Source: Deltaproteobacteria bacterium (lineage in GTDB: Bacteria > Desulfobacterota > Binatia > UBA9968). Taken from it: a stretch of 6,930 nt of DNA. Numbering within the stretch: position 1 is the stretch's first letter; the number at the start of each line of letters is the position of its first letter. The DNA lies in NCBI GenBank assembly GCA_005878685.1, contig VBLN01000175.1:1-6930 (forward strand). Direction: 5' to 3'. Positions 1 through 6,930 of this stretch are shown one piece after another. The notes beneath the pieces were generated by a model. The model was given only the letters and a program-made list of their open reading frames with translations, was not told where the DNA came from and ran no database searches. Both the position numbers and the translations under genes were made by a program.

Positions 1-1701
1 GAAGTGAGTCGCCGCGATCGCGACTGCCGGAGTATTGAAGGTGTTGAATGTGTCGTGAAAGAGAATGACTGTCGCCGTCTTCCCTTCTCCTTCAAAGCGA
101 TGGCCATGGAACCAATCCTCAAAGGTCTCGCTGGCGAAAGACGGCAACGGGCGGCGGGAGTCGATTCCTGCCAGCCGCTCCAGAAACCAGCGGTTAACGC
201 GAGAGCCGGCAATCCAATTGGCCAGCGGGGCGAAGCGCGAGCCCCAGCGATTGAGCCGCTCGATCCGGCCAAAGAGCCGGTTGCGCAGCGGCAGGCCGTT
301 GACTCGATGATAATGGTTGAGAAACTCGTACTTGAGCTTCGCCATGTCGACGTTGGAAGGACATTCCGCTTTGCATGCTTTGCATTCGAGGCAGAGATCG
401 AGGACTTCATAGAGCCGTTTGCCGGCGAACTCTTCTTTGGCAACCTTCCCTGAGAGCACCGCGCGGAGCGCATTGGCGCGCCCGCGAGTGGAATGCTCCT
501 CGTCCAATGTGGCCATGTAAGAGGGGCACATCGTGCCGTCGAGTTTTTTTCGGCATTCGCCCATGCCGCTGCACATCTCGACCGCGGCCGCAAAGCCTCC
601 CTGGGCGCCAAAGTCCAGCATCGTGTCCGGCTGCCAGGTTTTGTACGACGGCCCGATCCTCAGGGACTCGGTCATCGGCGGCGCGTCGACGATCTTCCCC
701 GGATTCATCAGATTCTTCGGGTCGAAAGCCCGTTTGATCTCGCGGAAAGCGTTGTAAAGAACAGGCCCGTAGAGTTTCTCGTTGAAGTGGCTGCGAGCCA
801 GGCCGTCGCCATGCTCTCCCGAAAGCGCCCCGTGAAACTCCAGGACCAGATCTGAAACTTCGTTCGCAATCCCGGTCATCTTCTTGACTTCGCTCTCCTG
901 CTTGAGATTGATCAACGGGCGAATGTGCATGCAGCCGACGGAGCAATGGCCATAATAGCCGGCAATTGCGTCGTGGCGGTTGAGAATCTCTCTAAATCGC
1001 CTGATGAATTCCGGCAGCTTGGCGGGATCGACCGCGGTGTCTTCGACAAAGGCGATAGGCTTCTTATCTCCCTTGATGCCCAGCAAGAGACCGAGACCCG
1101 CCTTCCGCACTCCCCAAATGGCGCGCACCTCCTCCGGCTTCAAAGCCTGGGCAGCGGCGTATCCTATACCCCGGGCCTTTCGTAACTTTTCGAGTCCATA
1201 AACCTGTTCTTTCACCTCTTCTTCGGTGTCGCCGGCATACTCAACCATTAAAAGGGAACTCGGATTTCCTTGAACGAACCCAAGCCGCCTGGATTGCACG
1301 ATATTGCCCCGCGCGAGATCGAGAACCATCTTATCGGTCGACTCCAGGGCGTACGGAGCGGTCTCCAAAATAGCGTGCGACGCTTCCAGCGCCTCGATGT
1401 CATCGCGAAAGTGAATGACGTCGAGCGCCGTCCACTTGGGTTTCGGGACCAGGCGCATCTTGGCCTCCACAACACACGCCAGCGTTCCCTCGGAACCGAC
1501 AATCATGCGGGAAAGATTGAACGGCTGCCGCTTGACAAACTCATCCAGGTTATAGCCGGAGACGCGGCGCAAAATCTTCGGATAACGCGCCAGGATTTCC
1601 TCTCGATATTTCTCCGCAAGAGTCTGAACCTCGCGGCAGGCTCGGGCTTCCACGCCGTCACCCTTGGCCTTGCTAGCCAGTTCTTCCGGCGAGAGATGAG
1701 A
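1..1701 (-). CDS. Remainder of FAD-linked oxidase: FAD-oxidase C domain and Fe-S domain, partial
   Basis: The second frame is open from about 1701 to the left edge with no stop. It begins SHLSPEELASKAKGDG, which is mid-domain family sequence and not a natural N-terminus. It continues through RMIVGSEGTLACVVEA (about 1470-1510), the GYYGHCSVGCMHIRP segment (about 916-960) and GALSGEHGDGLARSHF (about 784-830). A first Fe-S motif, CSGMGEC...MCPSYM, has cysteines at 571-573, 553-555 and 526-528. A canonical CLECKACKAECP cluster has cysteines at 391-393, 382-384, 373-375 and 361-363. FHDTFNTFNTP near the left edge leads into the usual C-terminal part. Gene callers may start it at an internal GTG (1653) or ATG (1506), but neither is likely to be the true start. 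Confidence 0.75.
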
Positions 1702-2206
1702 GGTAAACCGTCAGCTCAAGAACATGATCCAGGGTCTTTCCGTACGTCAGTGAGTGAGCGCCGGCTGAATTGTTGCCGATCATCCCACCGATCGTCGCGC
1801 GGTTGGAAGTCGATGTATCCGGTCCAAACAAGAGGCCTTGGGAACGCACGTGCGCGTTAAGTTCATCCTGCACCAATCCCGGTTGCACTCGGCACCAAAG
1901 CTCCTCCTTGTTCACCTCTAAGACTCGATTCATGTACTTGGAGAAATCCAAGACGATCGCGTGCCCTACCGTTTGCCCCGCCAGCGCCGTCCCGCCGCCC
2001 CGTGGCAAAATAGGAACACCAAATCGATTTGCGACCTCGATGGCGGCCTGGACGTCTCCCTTGTGGCGCGGGATCACCACGCCGATCGGCTCGATCTCGT
2101 ACATCGACGCATCAGTCGAATAGAGCAGGCGTGAGTACCGGTCGAAGCGGACCTCGCCCTCGACTCGCTTTTCTAGCTCGGCAGCGATTGCCTGATAATC
2201 CTTCAT
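1673..2206 (-). CDS. N-terminal fragment of FAD-linked oxidase: FAD-binding domain
   Basis: This is the intact first frame, 177 residues. Residues about 39-155 carry the PCMH FAD-binding fold: the pyrophosphate loop PRGGGTALAGQ (about 68-78), then FGPDTSTSNRATIGGMIGNNSAG, the FAD-contact segment (about 126-148), then YGKTLDHVLELTV. After ELTVYLS the frame gives only SLAGRTG and a stop at 1673, which matches nothing in the family. On its own this piece lacks the substrate domain and the Fe-S centres, so it is unlikely to be an active enzyme. Confidence 0.75.
   Translation of the reverse strand: MKDYQAIAAELEKRVEGEVRFDRYSRLLYSTDASMYEIEPIGVVIPRHKGDVQAAIEVANRFGVPILPRGGGTALAGQTVGHAIVLDFSKYMNRVLEVNKEELWCRVQPGLVQDELNAHVRSQGLLFGPDTSTSNRATIGGMIGNNSAGAHSLTYGKTLDHVLELTVYLSSLAGRTG
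1690..1712 (-). other. Frameshift/deletion junction in the oxidase gene
   Basis: Reading leftwards, codons ending in ELTVYLS lie in one frame and SHLSPEEL resumes in another. Relatives, as I recall them, have roughly six or seven more residues between these points (an LSDGS-like turn and a short strand). The frame offset corresponds to a net loss of 3n+2 bases, so a deletion of about 20 bp would explain both the missing residues and the shift. A CTCTC...CTCTC short repeat surrounds the junction and could have supported slippage. Confidence 0.65.
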
Positions 2207-2237
2207 GAGACTCGAGCCAATGCAGTCCTAGACCTTA

Positions 2238-2672
2238 TCACCTAAGGCCAATAAGGATGGCGCCCCCGGCAATGAGCACGATCCCCGCCCAATTCATAAT
2301 AGACAACTTTTCTCCCAAGAACGTCACGCCGAACAAAGCGACCAATACAACGCTCAATTTATCAATCGGGGCAACCTGCGAAGCATTCCCTAGCTTGAGC
2401 GCGCGAAAGTAGCATACCCAGGACGCGCCCGTTGCCAGGCCCGACAACACAAGGAACCATAGGCTCTTTGACGACAAATGGCCAAGCGTCTGGAACTGTC
2501 CGGTCGCCAACAGTATAGCTGCAAGGGCCATAGCGATGACAATCGTCCTGACGAAGGTCGCGAGGTCGGGATTGATGCCCTCGACGCCGATTTTTGCAAA
2601 TAATGCGGTCAACGCTGCAAACACAGCAGATAGAACCGCCCACAATTGCCATGCCGTCATTTGATTGCTCAT
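2238..2672 (-). CDS. EamA family (DMT superfamily) single-domain membrane transporter
   Basis: This is a 144-residue hydrophobic protein with about five predicted membrane helices (roughly 8-28, 36-57, 69-88, 98-119 and 126-142), which is one EamA unit. Family-typical segments are visible: FAALTALFAKIGV in helix 1, the LxxGxASxVAPIDKLSVVLVALFGVTFLGEKL stretch across helix 4 (about 94-123), and the terminal GIVLIAGGAILIG helix. Most DMT exporters have two such units in about 300 residues; half-size members like this are known and are thought to work as dimers in the inner membrane. The substrate is not predictable. The ATG at 2672 has a GGAG Shine-Dalgarno 7 nt upstream. It ends 31 nt before the oxidase gene, so an operon is likely. 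Confidence 0.85.
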   Translation of the reverse strand: MSNQMTAWQLWAVLSAVFAALTALFAKIGVEGINPDLATFVRTIVIAMALAAILLATGQFQTLGHLSSKSLWFLVLSGLATGASWVCYFRALKLGNASQVAPIDKLSVVLVALFGVTFLGEKLSIMNWAGIVLIAGGAILIGLR

Positions 2673-2786
2673 CTCAGCACTCCAACGATTCGATATGTCG
2701 GACCACGCAGCATCGGTCTCCAGTTACCGACACCGATATTATTGGGATCGCCATACCTTAGCAAGAAGATTGTAAGCAGGCGGCAA

Positions 2787-2833
2787 GCAGTAAACAGACG
2801 CTGGCTTTGCGCCTTCCGTTGTCTGCCTACTGC
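2787..2833. repeat. Imperfect inverted repeat at the 3' end of the UDG gene
   Basis: The arms GCAGTAAACAGAC (2787-2799) and GTCTGCCTACTGC (2821-2833) pair at 11 of 13 positions around a 21-nt loop. The right arm overlaps the stop codon of the glycosylase gene. It could form a hairpin at the 3' end of that transcript, but no T-run follows on the minus strand, so a terminator role is uncertain. The rest of the 154-bp gap between the two minus-strand genes shows nothing I recognise. Confidence 0.35.
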
Positions 2834-3513
2834 CTTTCCAAAATTTCTTTCGCTTTCCCAAACATCGCATGAAACATCTCGCGTGTTAGTTTCCCCGTGA
2901 AGGTGTTCTGCTGGCTCGGATGATAGGAACCTAATAGTGTAAGCCCGTCGCCGAGTCGGGCCAGAGAGCCATGGCCAAACTGAGGCCGAGGTTTAGGAAG
3001 GATACCGCCGTTCTCTTGGTAAGCCCTCAAAAAGGAATCGAAAGCCATTTTTCCCAGCGCCACGACCACCTGAACATGCTTTAGCAACTCAAGCTCCTGA
3101 ACCAAATAGGGCCGGCATCTTTCGAACTCCTGCGGCGTCGGCTTGTTATCCGGAGGCGCGCAGCGCACGGCGGCACAAACGTAACAATCTTTCAGTTTCA
3201 ACCCATCGCCGCGGTGGCCCGACATGGGCTGGTTGGAAAAACCGAAGGCGTAAAGAGTCCCGTAGAGCCAATCGCCGCTGCGATCTCCGGTAAATATTCT
3301 TCCCGTCCGGTTACCCCCGTGCGCCGCCGGTGCTAACCCGACAATGAGAAGGCGTGCTCCATGATCGCCGAACCCCGGCAGCGGCCTCGCCCAATACGTT
3401 TCGCCGAGGTAACGGCGCGGCGGCTTCTTCGCCACTAGCTCCCGCCAACGCACCAAGCGGGGACACTTCCGGCAACGAACAATGCTCCCTGCCAATTTGT
3501 CAAGCTTTTTCAT
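2827..3513 (-). CDS. Family 5 uracil-DNA glycosylase (UDGb type), Fe-S cluster protein
   Basis: This 228-residue protein has the usual length for the family. It is a DNA repair enzyme that cuts the N-glycosidic bond of uracil, and in characterised family 5 members also some other deaminated bases, in double-stranded DNA. Motif 1 is GLAPAAHGGNRTGRIFTGD (residues 59-77), the family 5 signature: no polar residue at the usual family 1 position, and the Asp at the end (D77) matches the one implicated in catalysis. The C-terminal loop is HPSQQNTFTGKLT (198-210). C14, C17, C118 and C133 are positioned to bind a [4Fe-4S] cluster. The ATG at 3513 has only a weak upstream ribosome site. It is transcribed away from the sigma-54 activator, and no partner gene is obvious. 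Confidence 0.93.
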   Translation of the reverse strand: MKKLDKLAGSIVRCRKCPRLVRWRELVAKKPPRRYLGETYWARPLPGFGDHGARLLIVGLAPAAHGGNRTGRIFTGDRSGDWLYGTLYAFGFSNQPMSGHRGDGLKLKDCYVCAAVRCAPPDNKPTPQEFERCRPYLVQELELLKHVQVVVALGKMAFDSFLRAYQENGGILPKPRPQFGHGSLARLGDGLTLLGSYHPSQQNTFTGKLTREMFHAMFGKAKEILERQ

Positions 3514-3563
3514 GACGCTTTAGAGCCCTATTCTTTGCTAGAGGAAAGACCAAAAATCAACCA

Positions 3564-3597
3564 CTAAGTTCTTATTCTCAGTTTTGAGTTTTTAGTT
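3564..3597 (+). repeat. Degenerate 7-nt tandem repeat (NNNAGTT)
   Basis: Three contiguous heptads CTCAGTT, TTGAGTT and TTTAGTT (3577-3597) all end in AGTT. A fourth, CTAAGTT (3564-3570), precedes them after a 6-nt gap. It lies about 50-85 bp upstream of the glycosylase start. It may be a simple slippage repeat or a genome-wide intergenic repeat; there is no evidence of function. Confidence 0.4.
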
Positions 3598-3772
3598 ATT
3601 CCTTCTCATAACTTAAGGCGAAAAAGCTCAACGCTCAAAACCCCTTTTCCTCACCTTCTTGGCTCTCAGCAATGAGCTATCCTCCCGCTCCCTGTTTGGC
3701 CGCTGCGGGCGATAGGCGACGGCGGACGATGGATGGGCCAATTCTCTCCTCGGGCATTTTTCCTGCCAATCT

Positions 3773-3793
3773 AAGGTATCGACCCGATACCTT
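3773..3793. promoter_or_regulatory. Perfect 9-bp palindrome upstream of the activator gene (possible operator)
   Basis: The arms AAGGTATCG (3773-3781) and CGATACCTT (3785-3793) are exact reverse complements around a 3-nt centre. The site ends 81 bp before the activator start. The symmetry suits binding by a dimeric regulator such as a Fis-type HTH protein. A TTTATTTCT tract partly overlaps the right arm, so a small hairpin terminator for leftover transcription is an alternative. Confidence 0.5.
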
Positions 3794-3805
3794 TATTTCT
3801 ATCCT

Positions 3806-3835
3806 CCTGCCTATCGTGCGATAAGTACAGGCAGG
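3806..3835. promoter_or_regulatory. Second palindrome with shared TATCG/CGATA core
   Basis: The outer arms CCTGCCT (3806-3812) and AGGCAGG (3829-3835) enclose an inner pair, TATCG (3812-3816) and CGATA (3819-3823). The inner core repeats that of the palindrome at 3773-3793, with centres about 34-35 bp apart, roughly three to three and a half helical turns. It could be a second operator copy or a hairpin in the activator mRNA leader. Confidence 0.4.
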
Positions 3836-3859
3836 CCCAACGCGCGAAATCATTGGCCA

Positions 3860-3874
3860 GGAAGGAGAAACAAA
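3860..3874 (+). promoter_or_regulatory. Ribosome binding site of the sigma-54 activator
   Basis: AGGAAGGAG lies 7 nt before the ATG at 3875. This strong Shine-Dalgarno fixes the first ATG as the start, rather than the internal ATG at codon 20, and so shows that the short N-terminal extension is translated. Confidence 0.75.
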
Positions 3875-4957
<1,083 letters not shown>

Positions 4958-5099
4958 GCGCATCACCCAATCCAGATTGTCCCTCCTTCGCTTTCTTGTC
5001 AATTGCTGTCCATTTCTGACCGCCACAGCGCAGGGGAATGGCTTCAGGCTGACCATGAATTTCCTTTGAAAACATGGCGTTAGAGTCTGGCTGAGCCTC

Positions 5100-5116
5100 T
5101 GGCATATTCATTGCTT
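5100..5116 (+). promoter_or_regulatory. Sigma-54 (-24/-12) promoter for the HTH-kinase operon
   Basis: TGGCATATTCATTGCTT matches the sigma-54 consensus TGGCACG-N4-TTGCW. GG is at 5101-5102, GC at 5113-5114, and exactly 10 nt separate them. Transcription would start near 5126. That leaves a very short leader of about 16 nt, holding the AGGTGG ribosome site before the ATG at 5142. The promoter follows a gene for a sigma-54 activator, which makes a chance match less likely. Possible activator half-sites upstream (GGCTGA at 5047-5052 and 5089-5094, 42 bp apart) are only suggestive. Confidence 0.75.
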
Positions 5117-5141
5117 TTCTATGAGTCCAAAGGTGGCAGCT

Positions 5142-5333
5142 ATGGCCGGTACTCCCAAGGAGCTTAAGTTTCTAACTCTCGAACAGGCTGCAGAGGTTCT
5201 TCAGGTGTCGAAGCGGACCGTTCACAGACTGATCCAAAGAAAGCAAATGCCGGGCTTTAAGATTGGCGGCCAATGGCGCATTCGAGAAAGCGAATTCAAG
5301 AAATGGGTTGAGCAAAACGAAAAAATTAAATGA
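5142..5333 (+). CDS. Small excisionase-type helix-turn-helix DNA-binding protein
   Basis: This 63-residue protein consists almost entirely of one HTH_17 / excisionase-type winged helix domain. The helices are FLTLEQAAEVLQVSKRTVHRLI (about 10-31), followed by the wing MPGFKIGGQWRIRESEFKKWV (36-56). Such domains bind DNA in excisionases, MerR-like regulators and many small stand-alone proteins. No integrase or attachment site is nearby, so a regulatory role in this signalling operon is more likely than phage excision. The start at 5142 is chosen because AGGTGG sits 5 nt upstream and because the predicted sigma-54 start site (about 5126) lies downstream of the alternative ATG at 5121, which has no ribosome site. 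A start at 5121 would add seven residues. The kinase gene follows 92 nt later on the same strand. Confidence 0.88.
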   Translation: MAGTPKELKFLTLEQAAEVLQVSKRTVHRLIQRKQMPGFKIGGQWRIRESEFKKWVEQNEKIK

Positions 5334-5342
5334 GACTACCAA

Positions 5343-5362
5343 CCGCGCCTTGTCCGGCGCGG
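5343..5362 (+). terminator. GC-rich hairpin between HTH and kinase genes (weak terminator or attenuator candidate)
   Basis: CCGCGCC (5343-5349) and GGCGCGG (5356-5362) are exact reverse complements with a 6-nt loop. It begins 9 nt after the HTH stop codon. No T-run follows, so it is not a typical intrinsic terminator. It could reduce read-through into the kinase gene or protect the 3' end of the HTH message. Confidence 0.35.
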
Positions 5363-5425
5363 CGTCACACATCTCGATCGAGCAACTAGCAGGCCGCCGG
5401 ATAGTCTCAGCGAGGTTCTTAGACC

Positions 5426-6930
5426 ATGAATCGATTTCTTCCTTCCAGTCTCCGGGTGCGTCTCTTTTCGCTTGTCCTGCTCGCGCTCATCCCTCCCTTC
5501 CTTCTGATCTTCTATAACGCTTACGGTGCCTCCCTAGAATTGAGCATTCTGGTCCTCGCCACGGCTTGGCTAGGAAATCACGCTTTCGTCCTCAAACGCA
5601 TAAGATCCCTTGTCAATGCGAGCCGGCGACTCGCCGCAGGCAACCTTAACGTGCGCAGCGGCTTAGCCCACGAGCAAGACAAGATAGGTAAATTGGCCTC
5701 AGCCTTCGACCAAATGGCAAACGCTCTCAAAGCAAGGGAGGCGGAAAGGGAACAGGCCGAGCAGACGCGCGCTCAATTGGCGGCTATTGTTGAGTCCTCG
5801 AACGATGCCATCATCGGCCGGACAGTGGACGGCATCATTACAAGCTGGAACAAGGGCGCGGAAAGACTCTACGGTTACTCGGCAGAAGAAGCAATAGGTC
5901 AACCTATTACGATTCTCGCCTCCTCCGATCAACCTGATCGCATAAAACGAAACTTTGAAACGATAAAACGGGGGGAGCGCGTTGAGCCTTATGAAACTGT
6001 CCGCCTAAGAAAGGATGGTAGGCCTATCCATGTCTCGGTCGGCGTGTCGCCAGTCTTGGACGTGAGCGGAAAGATTGTCGGCGTCTCGTCCATTACTTGG
6101 GACATCACGGAACGTAAGCGAGCGGGGGACCGCATCAAAGCCTTGCATGACATTAATCTGGCGGTGACTTCGACGCTGGATCTTGCCACAATATTGCAAA
6201 TTTTGCTGGAAAAGATCGACGTTCTTCTCCCTTATGCAGCCGCCCATATCAGGCTGGTCAACAAGTCAACCGGGCATATAGAGCCGATAGCCTGCCACAA
6301 CATTGACCAGGCAAAATGGAAGGCGGGAGCGGAAGCGATCCAACATTCAATTCACAGGACCATCGTACAATCCAAAAGGCCCATGATCCTGCGCAACCTG
6401 CAGCAGGACGAACGCGTTTCCCGCAAGGATTTTTACCGCCAACATGGCCTAGTCTCTTATATCGGGTTGCCGCTGATCGTCAAGGAAGAAGTTATCGGAG
6501 TGCTCTCCCTACTTACCAAGGAGCAACACGAATTCACCGGGGAGGAGATTGCCTTTGCCGAGACTCTAGCCAAGCAGGCAAGCGTGGCCATCCATAATTC
6601 GCAACTCTACGAGCAAAGCAAGAAGCTTTCACAGGACCTCCTAGCCAACGAAAGGCAGATCCGGGCGCTCGTAAGCGGACTGATTTATGCGCAGGATGAC
6701 GAGGCCAAACGGATCGCCCGCGCCCTGCATGATGAATCAGGCCAGCTATTGGCCACGGTCTATATCGCTCTGGATGAGATGGCGAAGGAAACCCCAACGG
6801 CAAAGAAGCCCTTAGAGAAGATCAAAGGACTTCTCGATCAAATCGAAGAACGGCTGCGCAATCTCTCCCATGAACTTCATCCCACGATCCTAGATCACCT
6901 GGGTCTTCTCCCCAGCTTCGAATTCCTGGC
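5426..6930 (+). CDS. Membrane sensor histidine kinase: 2 TM, HAMP, PAS, GAF, HisKA_3 (partial)
   Basis: The gene is open at the right edge after 501 codons. Two membrane helices (about 13-30 and 38-54) are joined by a very short loop, so there is no real periplasmic sensor domain. Then come a HAMP linker (about 55-105), a short coiled region, a PAS domain (about 117-232, with SSNDAIIGRTVDGIITSWN and a DITERKRA end), a GAF domain (about 245-393) and a HisKA_3 dimerisation/phosphoacceptor domain (from about 408). The H-box is AKRIARALHDESGQ, with H435 (codon 6728-6730) the likely phosphorylated residue, followed by LSHELHPTILDHLGLLPSFEFL. The ATP-binding domain lies beyond the window. Input is therefore probably cytoplasmic or within the membrane. 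HisKA_3 kinases normally signal to NarL/LuxR-type response regulators. The start at 5426 has a GAGG 10 nt upstream. It is likely transcribed with the HTH gene. Confidence 0.92.
   Translation, partial: MNRFLPSSLRVRLFSLVLLALIPPFLLIFYNAYGASLELSILVLATAWLGNHAFVLKRIRSLVNASRRLAAGNLNVRSGLAHEQDKIGKLASAFDQMANALKAREAEREQAEQTRAQLAAIVESSNDAIIGRTVDGIITSWNKGAERLYGYSAEEAIGQPITILASSDQPDRIKRNFETIKRGERVEPYETVRLRKDGRPIHVSVGVSPVLDVSGKIVGVSSITWDITERKRAGDRIKALHDINLAVTSTLDLATILQILLEKIDVLLPYAAAHIRLVNKSTGHIEPIACHNIDQAKWKAGAEAIQHSIHRTIVQSKRPMILRNLQQDERVSRKDFYRQHGLVSYIGLPLIVKEEVIGVLSLLTKEQHEFTGEEIAFAETLAKQASVAIHNSQLYEQSKKLSQDLLANERQIRALVSGLIYAQDDEAKRIARALHDESGQLLATVYIALDEMAKETPTAKKPLEKIKGLLDQIEERLRNLSHELHPTILDHLGLLPSFEFL

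Larger units (their letters stand above)
1..2206 (-). pseudogene. FAD-linked oxidase / Fe-S oxidoreductase (GlcD/YdiJ type), frameshifted, partial
   Basis: This is a long flavoprotein gene read leftwards from an ATG at 2206 and open at the left edge. From N to C it has a PCMH-type FAD-binding domain, a FAD-oxidase C-terminal domain with the SGEHGDG motif (about 807-830), and two Fe-S cysteine clusters (526-573 and 361-393). Members of this family oxidise D-2-hydroxy acids such as D-lactate, glycolate or D-2-hydroxyglutarate and pass electrons through FAD and Fe-S centres; E. coli YdiJ has the same layout at about 1,000 residues. The substrate here cannot be read from sequence. The two halves are in different frames, with the break near 1700. 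Upstream of the ATG there is no clear Shine-Dalgarno. The EamA stop is 31 nt upstream, so the two were probably co-transcribed. A cysteine-rich (CCG) domain would be expected beyond the window. Confidence 0.8.
3514..3874. other. Divergent intergenic region (about 360 bp)
   Basis: This stretch separates the minus-strand glycosylase from the plus-strand activator, and no credible coding frame crosses it. The half near the glycosylase is AT-rich and holds the 7-nt repeat at 3564-3597. It also has an 8-bp inverted pair, GTTTTGAG (3581-3588) and CTCAAAAC (3634-3641). The half near the activator is richer in GC and holds the two TATCG/CGATA palindromes. Promoters for both flanking genes must lie here, but I see no convincing sigma-70 -35/-10 pair. 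Confidence 0.6.

Noticed and set aside
407..946. 179-residue minus-strand open frame
   Set aside because: It lies within the oxidase coding region in another frame, is arginine-rich and has no recognisable motif; the true frame there encodes SGEHGDG and the Fe-S cysteines.
1270..1860. 196-residue plus-strand open frame across the frame break
   Set aside because: It is antisense to conserved oxidase sequence on both sides of the break and resembles no family I know.
2646..2900. 84-residue plus-strand open frame over the EamA-glycosylase gap
   Set aside because: It overlaps both minus-strand genes, has no ribosome site and shows no domain; the gap is better left non-coding.
3514..3565. Possible sigma-70 promoter for the glycosylase gene (TTGATT and AAGAAT on the minus strand)
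   Set aside because: The spacing is about 19 bp and the -10 box is poor; not strong enough to annotate.
3752..3767. Second sigma-54-like site (GGGCATTTTTCCTGCC) upstream of the activator
   Set aside because: The GG-N10-GC spacing is right, but the first T, the CG after TGGCA and the TTGCW ends do not match. With only the core dinucleotides and a few bases agreeing, chance is a fair explanation.
5121..5141. Upstream ATG as the start of the HTH protein
   Set aside because: No Shine-Dalgarno precedes it, and it lies upstream of the start site predicted from the sigma-54 promoter, so it would not be in the mRNA.

Overview
The window reads as chromosomal DNA of a Gram-negative-type bacterium of moderately high GC. 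It has a sigma-54 activator, a matching -24/-12 promoter, a membrane-bound PAS/GAF histidine kinase and a family 5 uracil-DNA glycosylase. The protein sequences resemble uncultured soil or subsurface lineages, but I cannot fix a phylum from sequence alone. There is no rRNA, tRNA, CRISPR array, insertion sequence or phage gene.

Left part, minus strand (1-3513). A large FAD-linked oxidase / Fe-S protein of the GlcD/YdiJ type runs off the left edge. Its frame is broken near 1700 by what looks like a small deletion, so it is probably a pseudogene unless the break is an assembly error. Just upstream on the same strand is a single-domain EamA (DMT-type) membrane protein, only 31 nt from the oxidase start. 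Further upstream is a family 5 (UDGb) uracil-DNA glycosylase with its Fe-S cysteines and motifs intact.

Middle (3514-3874). A divergent intergenic region of about 360 bp holds a degenerate 7-nt tandem repeat and two palindromes that share a TATCG/CGATA core, placed just ahead of the next gene.

Right part, plus strand (3875-6930). A sigma-54 activator (AAA+ plus Fis-type HTH) has no receiver domain and carries GAFTTA instead of GAFTGA. It is followed by a strong-looking -24/-12 promoter at 5100-5116, then a 63-aa excisionase-type HTH protein, then a sensor kinase (2 TM, HAMP, PAS, GAF, HisKA_3) that runs off the right edge. The simplest reading is a local circuit: the activator, or another sigma-54 activator, drives the HTH-kinase operon. 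The kinase is of the NarL-partner class, so its response regulator is more likely to lie beyond the right edge than to be the activator in this window.
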